64,000 nucleotides of DNA from NCBI GenBank assembly GCA_945878375.1, contig CAMDWG010000002.1, forward strand, positions 310,001-374,000. Reading direction: 5' to 3'. The notes below the pieces were generated by a model that made no database searches, had not been told where the DNA came from, and worked only from the letters and a program-made list of their open reading frames with translations. Position numbers and translations under genes: made by a program. Below are positions 27,201-35,159 of this stretch, piece by piece (position 1 is the first letter of the stretch; each line of letters starts with the position of its first letter). Origin of the DNA: Roseomonas mucosa. GTDB taxonomy: Bacteria; Pseudomonadota; Alphaproteobacteria; Acetobacterales; Acetobacteraceae.

Positions 27201-27406
27201 CGACGGGCGCGGGCGCCGAAAGCCGCCAGGCGCTCGGCGTGGTGATCGTGGGTGGCGTGACCTTGTCCACCTTCCTCACCCTCTATGCGGTGCCGGCGCT
27301 CTATCTGCTGCTGGCGGGTTTCACCAAGCCCATCGGCGCCATCGCCGCGCGGCTGAACGACCTCGAACGGCGGGAGCCCTCGCCGCACCCGGCGCCCGCC
27401 GAGTAG
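24245..27406 (+). CDS. Efflux RND transporter permease subunit (HAE1/AcrB family)
   Basis: 1053-residue proton-driven multidrug-type pump. It starts ILSDISIKRPVFAMVVSLML, as HAE1 pumps do, with the first membrane helix there. The proton-relay Asp pair is in GLVVDDAIVVLENVHRR and the relay Lys is in GLMAKNGILVVEF. The two large periplasmic loops follow helices 1 and 7 (VIPKEFAPTEDRG). Closest by eye to the MexK/OqxB/AcrB-like group of alphaproteobacteria; no heavy-metal (CusA) signature was seen. It forms a two-gene operon with the adaptor. Substrates are unknown. Confidence 0.93.
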   Translation: MILSDISIKRPVFAMVVSLMLMVLGIASLMQLPIREYPAIDPPVVSVTTTYRGASAAVVDTQITELIEAAVAGIEGIKFISSTSRDERSQVTIQFTLSRDVDVASNDVRDRVARTLARLPSQADTPIVAKVDGDARPILWVALVSDQLSGMELTEIARRRFADRLAVVDGVAQVLVLGERKPAMRIWLDRQSLAARGLTVQDVEDAIRRENVELPGGRIESTARELTVRTDTRMSRPDQFRQVVISRSAGAQVLLGDIATVEVAPEDTRGEYRINGKFSVGLGILRQSTANTLSVADGVKAEVERIRGTVPEGVEVVIGYDESLFIAQSIYEVEHALMIALILVVVVIFFFLRSWRATIIPAVAIPVSIIGSFIALSALGFSINVLTLLGLVLAIGLVVDDAIVVLENVHRRIEEGEHPLLASLRGSREIAFAVLATTLVLVAVFLPLSFMGGNTGRLFSEFGFALAASVVFSGLIALTLTPMMCSKLLKPHQGESLLVRWTEPFFIGMNWCLRTTLRRALAAPLITLGAMGLVSALAFALFQVIPKEFAPTEDRGVVIIPTTAPEGASFAYTREQVQHIERIVQPLIDSGEVGSIFATIGGFQRPAQGNVANVFLRLAPWDQRERKQQAITAQLMPRLLSIPGTRAFALNPPSLGQRGFQPPVQFVIGGTDYATLVQWRDTFLQRARQNPRLLNMDSNFRETKPEIRVDIDRRKAAELGVSIQAVGRTIETMLGSREVGTYVQGGQEYKVLMQAQERDRATPYDLQNIFVRTSGGGQLGLVAGAGSQQGALVPLSNVVTLTERARAQSLAREDRVRAITISASLAPGYPLGEALAYMEGVAREVLPPEVRISYRGQSLEFKESSGALYVTFALALLVVFLVLAAQFESFIHPLIILLSTPLAITGGLLALHMTGSTLNVFSQIGLILLIGLMAKNGILVVEFANQLRDRGLSIHDAVLEASVVRLRPILMTSIATVFGALPLAMATGAGAESRQALGVVIVGGVTLSTFLTLYAVPALYLLLAGFTKPIGAIAARLNDLERREPSPHPAPAE

Positions 27407-27490
27407 TCGCGCGCAGAGGCGCGCGGGCCGAGTAGCCGGGGCGCCGCACCCGCTGTAACCTGCCGCCGCTATGTTGCGGAGGAACGGGTG

Positions 27491-29188
27491 ATGGCGGATG
27501 CGGCGCATGCCGAGGGGCGGAGCGGGGGCCAGTTGCTGGCCGATGCATTGGTGGCGAATGGCGCCACCCATGTTTTCGCCGTGCCCGGCGAAAGCTACCT
27601 GGACCTGCTCGACGGGCTCTACGCGCAGCGCAACCGCATCGAGTTGGTCACCTGCCGCTTCGAAGCCGGCGCCGTCCACATGGCGGAAGCCCAGGGCAAG
27701 CTGACCGGGCGACCCGGCGTCGCCGTGGTTACGCGCGGCCCCGGCGCCTGCCATGCCGCCATCGGCGTGCATGTCGCCCAGCAGGACAGCACGCCGCTGG
27801 TGCTGCTCGTCGGCCAGATCCCGATGGGCGAGACCGACCGCGAGAGCTTCCAGGAAGTCGATTACCGCCGCTTCTTCTCCCCCATCGCGAAATGGGTGAC
27901 GCAGATCGATGAAGCCGCGCGCATCCCGGAACTGATGGCGCATGCCTTCGATGTCGCGGTCAGCGGCCGGCCCGGCCCGGTGGTGGTCGCGCTGAGCGAG
28001 GAAATGCAGAAGCATCTGGCCGCCGTGCCGGATATCGGCCCGCAGCCCATGCTGCCGCCCTATCCGGCGCCCGATGCGATCCCCCGCCTGATGGCGATGC
28101 TGGAAAAGGCCGAGAGGCCCCTGGCGATCCTGGGTGGCAGTTGCTGGACTCCAGCAGGCCGCGCCGCCATCCGCGACTTCCTGGTGGGCAACGACATCCC
28201 CGTCGCGGTGTCCTTCCGCCGGCAGGGCCTGTTCGACGGCACCAGTGCGCATTACGCGGGCGATCTTGGCGTCGGCGCGGATGCCGGGCTGGTGGCCAAG
28301 GCGCGGGAGGCCGACCTGATCCTGGCCATCGGCACGCGGCTCGGCGAGCCTGTCAGCCAGGGCTACACCCTGTTCGACCTTGCGGGGTCCAATGGGGCCG
28401 GCGCCAAGCCCATCGTGCATGTCCATCCCGAACAATCCGAGATCGGGCGCGTGCATCGCGCGGCGCTCGGCATCGTCGCGGAGGTGAACGCCTTCGCCCA
28501 TGCCGCCGCCGCCGCGCCGCGCATCGCATCCCCCCGCTGGTCCGGCTGGCGCGCTTCCTGCCGCGCGGCGCGGGACGCGCAGGCGAAGGCGCCGTCCTAT
28601 GAAGGGAAGCTGAACCTTGCCGTTGCGCTGCAGGACCTGGAGAAGGTGCTGCCGGCGGATACGATCTTCACCTCCGATGCCGGCAATTTCGCCACCTGGC
28701 CGACGCGCTTCATGCATCTGACGGACGGGCAGGATTTCCTCGGCCCGACCAATGGCGCGATGGGCTATGGCGTGCCGGCGGCGATCGGGGCGGCGATCAC
28801 GCATCCCGACCGCACCGTGATCTGCTTCGTCGGCGATGGCGGCGCGCTGATGACGGGGCAGGAAATCGCGACCGCGTTCCACCACGGCGTCGCGCCGATC
28901 ATCATGGTGTTCAACAACGGCATGTACGGCACGATCCGCATGTACCAGGAACGCACCTATCCGGGCCGCGTCTCTGGCACCGCGCTCACCAACCCCGACT
29001 TCGCCCGCTTCATCGAAAGCTTCGGCGGGCATGGGGAAGTGGTGGAACGCACCGAGGACCTCGTCCCCGCCTTCCAGCGCGCCAAGGCCAGCGGCAAGCC
29101 CGCGATCATCGAGGTGCGGACGAACCCGGAGCAGGTGACGAACCGCGCCACCATCGCACAGCTGCGCGCCCAGGCCGGGGCACGGTAG
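27491..29188 (+). CDS. Thiamine-pyrophosphate enzyme, acetolactate-synthase-large-subunit-like
   Basis: 565-residue three-domain TPP enzyme (PYR, central, PP). The catalytic Glu is in CRFEAGAVHMAEA, and the cofactor motif runs from GDGGALMTGQEIATAF to NN in IIMVFNNGMYG. The overall pattern matches IlvB-like proteins of the decarboxylase/carboligase group. It lacks a partner small subunit (ilvN) and sits with a TIM-barrel isomerase and an enolase-superfamily enzyme, so a catabolic carboligase or lyase role is more likely than valine biosynthesis. GGAGG lies 7 bases upstream of the ATG at 27491; a GTG one codon earlier is also possible. Confidence 0.9.
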   Translation: MADAAHAEGRSGGQLLADALVANGATHVFAVPGESYLDLLDGLYAQRNRIELVTCRFEAGAVHMAEAQGKLTGRPGVAVVTRGPGACHAAIGVHVAQQDSTPLVLLVGQIPMGETDRESFQEVDYRRFFSPIAKWVTQIDEAARIPELMAHAFDVAVSGRPGPVVVALSEEMQKHLAAVPDIGPQPMLPPYPAPDAIPRLMAMLEKAERPLAILGGSCWTPAGRAAIRDFLVGNDIPVAVSFRRQGLFDGTSAHYAGDLGVGADAGLVAKAREADLILAIGTRLGEPVSQGYTLFDLAGSNGAGAKPIVHVHPEQSEIGRVHRAALGIVAEVNAFAHAAAAAPRIASPRWSGWRASCRAARDAQAKAPSYEGKLNLAVALQDLEKVLPADTIFTSDAGNFATWPTRFMHLTDGQDFLGPTNGAMGYGVPAAIGAAITHPDRTVICFVGDGGALMTGQEIATAFHHGVAPIIMVFNNGMYGTIRMYQERTYPGRVSGTALTNPDFARFIESFGGHGEVVERTEDLVPAFQRAKASGKPAIIEVRTNPEQVTNRATIAQLRAQAGAR

Positions 29189-29217
29189 GGGCGGCGCAAG
29201 GCGGGGCAGCGCGACGC

Positions 29218-30036
29218 ATGCGGATCGCGCTGTGCAACGAAGTGGTGGCGGGGCTGCCCTTTGCGGCACAGGCGCGGCTCGCGGCCTCGCTCGGCTATGC
29301 GGGGCTGGAGGTCGCGCCCTTCACCCTGGACGCGGACGCGCCGCACCTTCTGCCCGCCGCGCGGCGGGCGGAGCTGCGCCGGATCGCGGCGGGGGAAGGG
29401 GCGCCGATCACGTCCCTGCATTGGCTGCTGGTCGCGCCCGCGGGGCTTTCCATCACCAGCGCCGATCCCGCGCGGCGCGCGCGCACGCTGGATGTGATGG
29501 AACGGCTGATCGGGCTGGCCGCCGATCTCGGCGCGACGCTGCTGGTGCATGGGTCGCCCAAGCAGCGCCAGGTCGCGGCGGCGGGCGATGCGGGGCGGGC
29601 GGAAGACGCGATGGCGAAGGCCGGCGCCTGGGCGGCGGCGCAGGGCCTGACCTATTGCCTGGAACCGCTGGATGCCGGCCAGACCAATTGGGCGACGACG
29701 GTGGCGGAAGCGGTAGAGATCGTCGCCCGCATCGCCTCGCCGGGTCTGCGCACCATGCTGGATGCGAGCGCGGCCGGGAATGGCGAAGCCGAGCCCGTGG
29801 AGGCGCTGCTGCGGCGCTTCGTGCCGACCGGCTGGATCGCCCATGTCCACTTGAACGACCGCAACCGCCGCGGGCCGGGGCAGGGCGCCGACCGCTTCGC
29901 CCCGCTGCTGCGCGCGCTGCGGGAGACAGGGTATCGCGGCTTCTGTGCTGTGGAACCCTTCGATTACCACCCGGACGGGCCAACGGCCGCCGCGCGCGCG
30001 ATCGGGTATCTGCAAGGTGTGATGGAGAGCCTGTGA
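29218..30036 (+). CDS. TIM-barrel sugar-phosphate isomerase/epimerase-like protein
   Basis: 272-residue AP-endonuclease-2/xylose-isomerase-like TIM barrel. Metal-binding-type motifs are visible: SLGYAGLEVAPFTL near the N-terminus, TYCLEPLDAGQTNW with the Glu ligand, TMLDASAAGN with Asp, HVHLNDRNRRGPGQG with His, and the C-terminal FCAVEPFDYHP with Glu. Family members isomerise or epimerise keto sugars or hydroxypyruvate-like compounds. It lies 29 bases after the TPP enzyme, and its stop overlaps the start of the enolase-superfamily gene, so the three are one operon. Confidence 0.85.
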   Translation: MRIALCNEVVAGLPFAAQARLAASLGYAGLEVAPFTLDADAPHLLPAARRAELRRIAAGEGAPITSLHWLLVAPAGLSITSADPARRARTLDVMERLIGLAADLGATLLVHGSPKQRQVAAAGDAGRAEDAMAKAGAWAAAQGLTYCLEPLDAGQTNWATTVAEAVEIVARIASPGLRTMLDASAAGNGEAEPVEALLRRFVPTGWIAHVHLNDRNRRGPGQGADRFAPLLRALRETGYRGFCAVEPFDYHPDGPTAAARAIGYLQGVMESL

Positions 30037-31463
30037 TGAGCGCGCCCCGCTTCACCCTGGTCGAGACAGAGCGGCTGGAATGGCCCTTCCGGCTGCGGAT
30101 GCCCTTCCGCTTCGGGGTGATCACCGTCACCCATGGCCGGCAAGCGGTGCTGCGCGCGCGCATCCGGCTGGAGGATGGGAGGGAGCATTGGGGTGTCGCG
30201 GCGGAGGGCCTCGCCGCGAAATGGTTCGACAAGGACCCCGCCCTGTCCGACGCGCAGAACGAACAGCAATTGCGCCGCGCGCTGGAACTGGCCGAGGACG
30301 CGACCCGCGCCGCCGGCCCGAACACCGCCTTCGGCCATTTCGCCGACAGCTACGCCGCCGTCACCGAGGCTGCGGGCCGTGAGCGGCTGAACCCGCTGGT
30401 CGCGAGCTATGGCCGCGCGCTGCTGGACCGCGCGATGCTGGATGCGCTGCTCAAGGCGCGCGGCCTGTCCTTCTGGGCCGGGATGCGCGCCAATATCGGC
30501 GGGATGGCGGCGCATCCGGTCGCGTCCGACCTCGCTGGCTTCGACTTCGGCGCGATGCTCGCGGGGCTTTCGCCGCTGCGGCGCATCCATGCGCGCCACA
30601 CCGTCGGGCTGGTCGATCCGATCATCGCCGCTGACCAGGCCGAGCGCGTCGGCGACGGCCTGCCCGAGACGCTGGAAGACGTCGCGGCCAGCTATCGCCA
30701 TCGCTACTGGAAGCTGAAGGTCGGCGGCAATGTCGCGGCGGATGTCGAGCGGCTGTGCCGCATCGCCTCCGTGCTCGACCGGCTGCATGGCGGCTACCAC
30801 GCCAGCCTCGATGGCAATGAGCAGTATGAGGACGCCGAAGGCGCGCTCGCGCTGTGGCGCGCCACGGCGGCGGAACCGCGCCTGGCGAAGCTCTGCGCCT
30901 CCATCCTGTTCATCGAACAGCCGGTGAAGCGCGCGCGGGCGCTAGAGACGGGGATGGAGGCACTTGCCGCCGCGCGGCCGGTGATCGTGGATGAAAGCGA
31001 CGGGCCGCTCGATGCCTTCGTCACCGCGCGGGGGCTCGGCTATGCGGGCGTGTCGTCCAAGGCGTGCAAGGGGGTGTGGCGGTCCTTCATCAACCTGGCG
31101 CGCTGCCGCGCCTGGAACGCGGCGGAAGGGCGGGACCGCTTCTTCATGTCGGCGGAGGATCTGACGACGCTGGCCGGCGTCTGCGTGCAGCAGGACCTCG
31201 CGCTGGTCTCGCTCATGGGCCTGCCGCATGTGGAGCGGAACGGGCACCATTTCGTGGATGGCTTCGCCGGCCGCCCGAAGCCAGAGGCGGTGCGCTTCAT
31301 GGAAGCGCATCCCGACCTCTACGCCGACACGCCGCGCGGCCCGCGGCTGGCGATCCGCGACGGCGTGCTGGAGATCGGCTCGCTCGACACGCCGGGGCTC
31401 GGCGCGACGGTGGAACCCGATTTCGGCGCGATGGAGAAGATGCCGACATCGGGCTGGGCCTGA
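30036..31463 (+). CDS. Enolase-superfamily enzyme (mandelate racemase/muconate-lactonizing-like)
   Basis: 475-residue enolase-superfamily protein. The general-base lysines are in YWKLKVGGN (K226 and K228). Metal ligands fit D259 (in SLDGNEQYED), E294 (in LFIEQPVKR) and D319/E320 (in VIVDESDG). A second Lys motif is VSSKACKG (K342/K345). These residues indicate abstraction of a proton alpha to a carboxylate, i.e. a sugar-acid dehydratase, racemase or cycloisomerase. The protein is about 80-100 residues longer than typical members, and its start shares a base with the upstream stop. Substrate unknown; co-encoded enzymes point to a short carbon-acid catabolic route. Confidence 0.85.
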   Translation: MSAPRFTLVETERLEWPFRLRMPFRFGVITVTHGRQAVLRARIRLEDGREHWGVAAEGLAAKWFDKDPALSDAQNEQQLRRALELAEDATRAAGPNTAFGHFADSYAAVTEAAGRERLNPLVASYGRALLDRAMLDALLKARGLSFWAGMRANIGGMAAHPVASDLAGFDFGAMLAGLSPLRRIHARHTVGLVDPIIAADQAERVGDGLPETLEDVAASYRHRYWKLKVGGNVAADVERLCRIASVLDRLHGGYHASLDGNEQYEDAEGALALWRATAAEPRLAKLCASILFIEQPVKRARALETGMEALAAARPVIVDESDGPLDAFVTARGLGYAGVSSKACKGVWRSFINLARCRAWNAAEGRDRFFMSAEDLTTLAGVCVQQDLALVSLMGLPHVERNGHHFVDGFAGRPKPEAVRFMEAHPDLYADTPRGPRLAIRDGVLEIGSLDTPGLGATVEPDFGAMEKMPTSGWA

Positions 31464-31474
31464 GGGGGGCGCCG

Positions 31475-31522
31475 ATGAAGCTGGCCTATCTCGCCGGACC
31501 CGATGCCGGGGCTCACCATTGA
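31475..31522 (+). pseudogene. 15-codon gene remnant after the enolase-superfamily gene
   Basis: GGGGGGCG is followed by an ATG and the frame MKLAYLAGPDAGAHH, then a stop. The ribosome-binding site and protein-like start suggest the beginning of a lost gene cut at a recombination point before the convergent hydrolase gene. It is too short to assign and could be chance. Confidence 0.3.
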
Positions 31523-31571
31523 TCGCTCCGGCCTGCCGAACAATCTGATCAGCCGCGGCGCGGTGGGAACC

Positions 31572-32486
31572 TCAGGTCGGATCGCCTGACGCCAGATACC
31601 AATCGGCGATCTCGCGGCCCTGCATGAAGGCGACCTCCGGCCGCGCCGCGAGGTCCGCGAACAGTACCTCCAGCGCCGCGATGCGGTGTGGCACGCCGCT
31701 GATATAGGGGTGGATCGCGACGCACATCACCTTCGGCCCGCCGAGCGGACCGGGGGATGCCGCTTCCGCCACCAGCCGGTCGGCCGTGGCTTTCGCGCGC
31801 CGCGCCAATTCGCCCGCGCCGTGATGCTGGATCATCTCCACGGGGATGTCGTTCAGCTCGACGGAGTACGGCATGGTCAGCACCTCGCCATGCGCGGTGG
31901 CCAGCCGCGCGGGCAGGTCGTCCACCACGAAATCGGCGATGTAGCGGATGCCGGCTTCCGCCAGCAGGTCCGGCGTTTCCAGCGTCTCCGTCAGGCCCGG
32001 GCCGAGCCAGCCGGCGACGGGCTGGCCGGTGAAGGTGCTGATCGTGTCCACCGTGTCACGGATCATCGCGCGCTGGTCGGCGACCTTGTGGGTCGGCACC
32101 TGCACGAAGCCATGACCCATGAATTCCCAACCCGCATCGCGCGCGGCGGCGGCGACGCGCGGATAGGCGGTGCAGACCGATCCGTTGACCGACAGCGTCG
32201 GCTTGATGCCGAGCCGCTCGAACAGCTCGAGGAAACGCCAAAAGCCGACGCGCATCCCGTATTCGTGCCAGGCCCAGTTCGCGACATCCGGCTGCAGCGC
32301 GACGCCGGTGGGCGCGACCAGCACCTGGCGCGGCATCGGGTTGTCGATCAGCCAGTTCTCCACATTCACCACCGGCCAGACCGCAACCGTCTTGCCGCCG
32401 GGCAAAGCGATGCGCGGCCGGTCGGACGGGGCTGCGTAGCGCAGGCGCTGTTCGGGGCGCATCGGTTGTTGTGCCGGCCGATTCAC
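31572..32486 (-). CDS. Polysaccharide-deacetylase-family hydrolase, PuuE allantoinase / cyclic-imidase-like
   Basis: 304-residue NodB-fold protein. The layout (HEYGMRVGFWRFLELFERLG, then EFMGHGFVQVPTH, then VMCVAIHPYISGVPHR) matches the branch containing cofactor-independent allantoinase PuuE and cyclic imide hydrolases rather than true chitin or peptidoglycan deacetylases. It has no signal peptide, which argues for a cytoplasmic small-molecule substrate such as a cyclic ureide or imide. The GTG at 32486 is chosen; an ATG at 32462 is the alternative. It is the last gene of the transporter/allophanate hydrolase operon, 37 bases after the ATPase gene. The exact substrate is unknown. Confidence 0.82.
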   Translation of the reverse strand: MNRPAQQPMRPEQRLRYAAPSDRPRIALPGGKTVAVWPVVNVENWLIDNPMPRQVLVAPTGVALQPDVANWAWHEYGMRVGFWRFLELFERLGIKPTLSVNGSVCTAYPRVAAAARDAGWEFMGHGFVQVPTHKVADQRAMIRDTVDTISTFTGQPVAGWLGPGLTETLETPDLLAEAGIRYIADFVVDDLPARLATAHGEVLTMPYSVELNDIPVEMIQHHGAGELARRAKATADRLVAEAASPGPLGGPKVMCVAIHPYISGVPHRIAALEVLFADLAARPEVAFMQGREIADWYLASGDPT

Positions 32487-32523
32487 GTTTCCGCGCCCCT
32501 GGCGCTGCAACGATCGGACGGCA

Positions 32524-33297
32524 TCAGGCAGCCTTCTTGGCGTGGTGCGAATGCAGCCGCGCCGACAGGTCGCGGCGCACATCGTTGAATTCCGGCGAGG
32601 AGACATCGCGCGGGCGGGGCAGGGTGATGCGATGCTCGCTCGCGATCCGCCCCGGCCCCGGCTCCATCACCACGACGCGGTCGGCCAGGAAGATGGCTTC
32701 CTCGATCGAATGGGTGACGAACAGCACCGTCAGCCCGGTGCGCTGCCAGAGGTCGAGCAGCTCGTCCTGCAGGCGTTCGCGCGTCATCGCGTCCAGCGCG
32801 CCGAAGGGTTCGTCCATCAGCACCACTTCCGCGTCATTGGCCAGCACGCGCGCGATGGCGACGCGCTGCTTCATACCGCCCGAGAGCTGGTGCGGATGCG
32901 CGTCCGCGAAGCGCGTGAGGCCGACGAGGGAGACGAAGCGCTCCACGATGTCGCGCACCTCCGCCTGGCCCAGGCCGCGGCTTTTCGGGCCGAAGGCGAT
33001 GTTCTCCCGCACCGTCAGCCAGGGGAACAGGCCGTAATCCTGGAACACCATGCCGCGGTCGGGGCCGGGTTCGGCGATGGGCTTGCTCCACATCAGCGCC
33101 TTGCCCGCGCTCGGCTTCTCGAAGCCGGCGACGATCCGCAGCAGGGTGGACTTGCCGCAGCCCGATGCGCCGATCAGGCAGACGAATTCGCCCTTGTGCA
33201 CGGTCAGGTTCGCATCGCGCAGCGCTTCGATGCGCTGGTCGCCCAGGGTGTAGGTCTTGTCGACACCCTGGATGTCGAGGATCGGGATCTCAGCCAC
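32524..33297 (-). CDS. ABC transporter ATP-binding protein, nitrate/sulfonate/taurine type
   Basis: 257-residue ATPase of the SsuB/TauB/NrtD family. Walker A is GASGCGKST, the Q-loop region VFQDYGLFPW, the signature LSGGMKQRVAIARVL and Walker B VVLMDEPFGALD. It starts with a GTG that overlaps the permease gene by eight bases, so the transporter genes are translationally coupled. Within this operon it would drive import of the nitrogen compound degraded by the two hydrolases. Confidence 0.92.
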   Translation of the reverse strand: MAEIPILDIQGVDKTYTLGDQRIEALRDANLTVHKGEFVCLIGASGCGKSTLLRIVAGFEKPSAGKALMWSKPIAEPGPDRGMVFQDYGLFPWLTVRENIAFGPKSRGLGQAEVRDIVERFVSLVGLTRFADAHPHQLSGGMKQRVAIARVLANDAEVVLMDEPFGALDAMTRERLQDELLDLWQRTGLTVLFVTHSIEEAIFLADRVVVMEPGPGRIASEHRITLPRPRDVSSPEFNDVRRDLSARLHSHHAKKAA

Positions 33298-34147
33298 GGT
33301 GCAACGGGCTCCAGCGCAGCAGGCGGTTCATCAGCATCACCACGATCCGGTCGGAGACGAAGCCCGCGATCCCGATCACGATCATGCCGCAGATGACGAG
33401 TTCGGTGCGGCTCAGCGTGCGGCCATCCATGATCACCGCGCCCAGGCCCTGCGGCACACCCGTCATCTCACCCACCACGATGACGAACCAGGCGAGCCCG
33501 AGGCCGAGCCGAAGCCCGGTGAAGATCGAAGGCAGCGCCGCCGGCAGGACCACCTTGAAGAACTGCGCGTTGCCGCGGCAGCCCAGCATGGATGCGGCTT
33601 CGAACAGCCGCGGATCGACGCTGCGGACGCCGAAGACGGTGTTCAGCAAGATGGGATAGAAGGCGCCGAGGAACACCAGGAAGAAGGCCGATTTGCTGCC
33701 CAGCCCGAACAGGATCATGGACAGCGGCAGCCAGGCCGTGACCGGGATCGGGCGCATCAGTTGCAGGAAGGGATCGAGCAGCTGCGCGAACAGCGGCACG
33801 CGCCCGATCAGCAGACCGAGCGGCACCGCAACCAAAGCCGCCAGCGCGAAGCCCCCATAGACCCGCTGCACGGACGCCCAGAGATGCAGGTGCATGGTGG
33901 CGGAGAAGGCATCGTCCCAGATGCCGCCCACCACGAAATCCACCATGTACTCCCCCACCTGCGCGGGGGAGGGGATCAGGCGCGTCATCCCCGCCTGCAC
34001 CGCCATGTGCCAGCCGAACAGCAGCAGCGCCGGCACGACCAGGGCGAGTAGCGTGGGCTTCACGCGCGCGAACAGGCTTGCGCCATTCGCGCGCGCCGTG
34101 GGGGGCGCGGCGAGCGCACCCTGGCCGGTGGCCGTGGCGTCCGACAT
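33290..34147 (-). CDS. ABC transporter permease, nitrate/sulfonate/taurine type
   Basis: 285-residue inner-membrane permease of the SsuC/TauC family with about six helices, the first at PTLLALVVPALLLFGWHMAV. The EAA-type cytoplasmic loop that contacts the ATPase is around EAASMLGCRGNAQFFKVVLP. The ATG at 34147 follows the binding-protein gene by 22 bases; the open frame further upstream overlaps that gene and has no membrane character. Confidence 0.92.
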   Translation of the reverse strand: MSDATATGQGALAAPPTARANGASLFARVKPTLLALVVPALLLFGWHMAVQAGMTRLIPSPAQVGEYMVDFVVGGIWDDAFSATMHLHLWASVQRVYGGFALAALVAVPLGLLIGRVPLFAQLLDPFLQLMRPIPVTAWLPLSMILFGLGSKSAFFLVFLGAFYPILLNTVFGVRSVDPRLFEAASMLGCRGNAQFFKVVLPAALPSIFTGLRLGLGLAWFVIVVGEMTGVPQGLGAVIMDGRTLSRTELVICGMIVIGIAGFVSDRIVVMLMNRLLRWSPLHRG

Positions 34148-34169
34148 CGCCGCTATCCCCTTCCGTGCC

Positions 34170-35120
34170 TCAGCCCGCCGCGATCTCGTTCGAGAAGCGC
34201 GGATTGAGCAGGGTGGCGAAGTTGGGCAGCTGGCGGATCTGGCGCAGCTCCAGCATCTGCTGGGCATAGATGCGCGACTGGGCCAGGACCGTGTCGTCCA
34301 GCTTCCAGATGTATTCGACATTGCCGGCGCCGAGTGCCTGTTCCACCGCCGCGCGCGGCGCGCCGAGGATGCGGACCGTGGCGTCCGCCACCTCGCGCAG
34401 ATTGGCCATCATGTATTCGCTCGCGCGGCGATGCACGCCGAGCATGGTGCGAACCAGGGCGGGGTCCTGTGCGATCATCTGCTCGTGGGTGGCCCAGATC
34501 ATGTTCAGCCCGCCCATCGGCGTGCCGTAGGGGTATTCGACCAGCTGGCCGACGCCAGAGGAGATCGACAGTCCCGGCCCCGGCTCCGCGCCGACATAGG
34601 CGTCGATGTCGCCGCGCGCGAGCATCGCGTGCATCTCGCCGAAGGGCACGCGCACCGAGGTGATGTCGCGGATCGTCATGCGGTTCTGGCGCAGGCGTTC
34701 CAGGATGAAGACCTCCTGCGTCGAGCCCGGCCAGATCGCCACCCGCTTGCCGCGCAGATCGGCGATGGTCTTGATGTCGGACCCGGCACGGCTGATCACG
34801 CCCATGCCCTTGTTGCAGAAGGCGCCGGCCACCACCACCGGCTCGCCGGCCGCCGCGCCCAGCGTCGCGGCGGCGATGCCGAAGCCGCCAAAATCGACGC
34901 TGCGCGTCACCACGGCATTCTTGCCATCGGTCGGGCTGTCGAAGGTGGTGATCTCAAGGCGCAGATTCGCCGGCATGAAGCGCGCATAGAAATGCGGCGT
35001 CATGGAATGGATCAGGCGCAGCGAGCCCATCTTCACCGTGCGCTGCGCCTGGGCGTTGGCGATATGGGGCATGGCGAGCCCGAAGGCGGTGCCAGCGAGA
35101 AGGTAGCGGCGGCGGATCAT
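34170..35120 (-). CDS. ABC transporter substrate-binding protein (NMT1/SsuA-like)
   Basis: 316-residue periplasmic binding protein. The N-terminus RRRYLLAGTAFGLAMPHIANA carries an RR and a hydrophobic stretch, so export may be by Tat or Sec. ADLRGKRVAIWPGSTQEVF is the NMT1/SsuA-type hinge motif, and VPFGEMHAMLARGDIDAYVG follows in the second lobe. It is the solute-selecting part of the importer encoded downstream. Its upstream neighbours are the two halves of allophanate hydrolase, which hints at a urea-derived ligand such as a ureide, biuret-like compound or cyclic imide; this is inference. Confidence 0.9.
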   Translation of the reverse strand: MIRRRYLLAGTAFGLAMPHIANAQAQRTVKMGSLRLIHSMTPHFYARFMPANLRLEITTFDSPTDGKNAVVTRSVDFGGFGIAAATLGAAAGEPVVVAGAFCNKGMGVISRAGSDIKTIADLRGKRVAIWPGSTQEVFILERLRQNRMTIRDITSVRVPFGEMHAMLARGDIDAYVGAEPGPGLSISSGVGQLVEYPYGTPMGGLNMIWATHEQMIAQDPALVRTMLGVHRRASEYMMANLREVADATVRILGAPRAAVEQALGAGNVEYIWKLDDTVLAQSRIYAQQMLELRQIRQLPNFATLLNPRFSNEIAAG

Positions 35121-35159
35121 GCGAAATCTCCCTCGTTGCGGGTGTGGCGGTATGGCGAG

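Noticed and set aside
27491-29188. Annotation of the TPP enzyme as biosynthetic acetolactate synthase (ilvB).
   Set aside because: No small subunit gene follows and the neighbours are an isomerase and an enolase-superfamily enzyme, so only a family-level call is justified.
23051-29269. Very long open frames on the minus strand across the RND pump and TPP enzyme genes (up to more than 1200 codons).
   Set aside because: They are rich in His, Arg, Asp and Gly without any domain pattern and lie exactly opposite well-supported genes; such antisense frames are expected in high-GC DNA.
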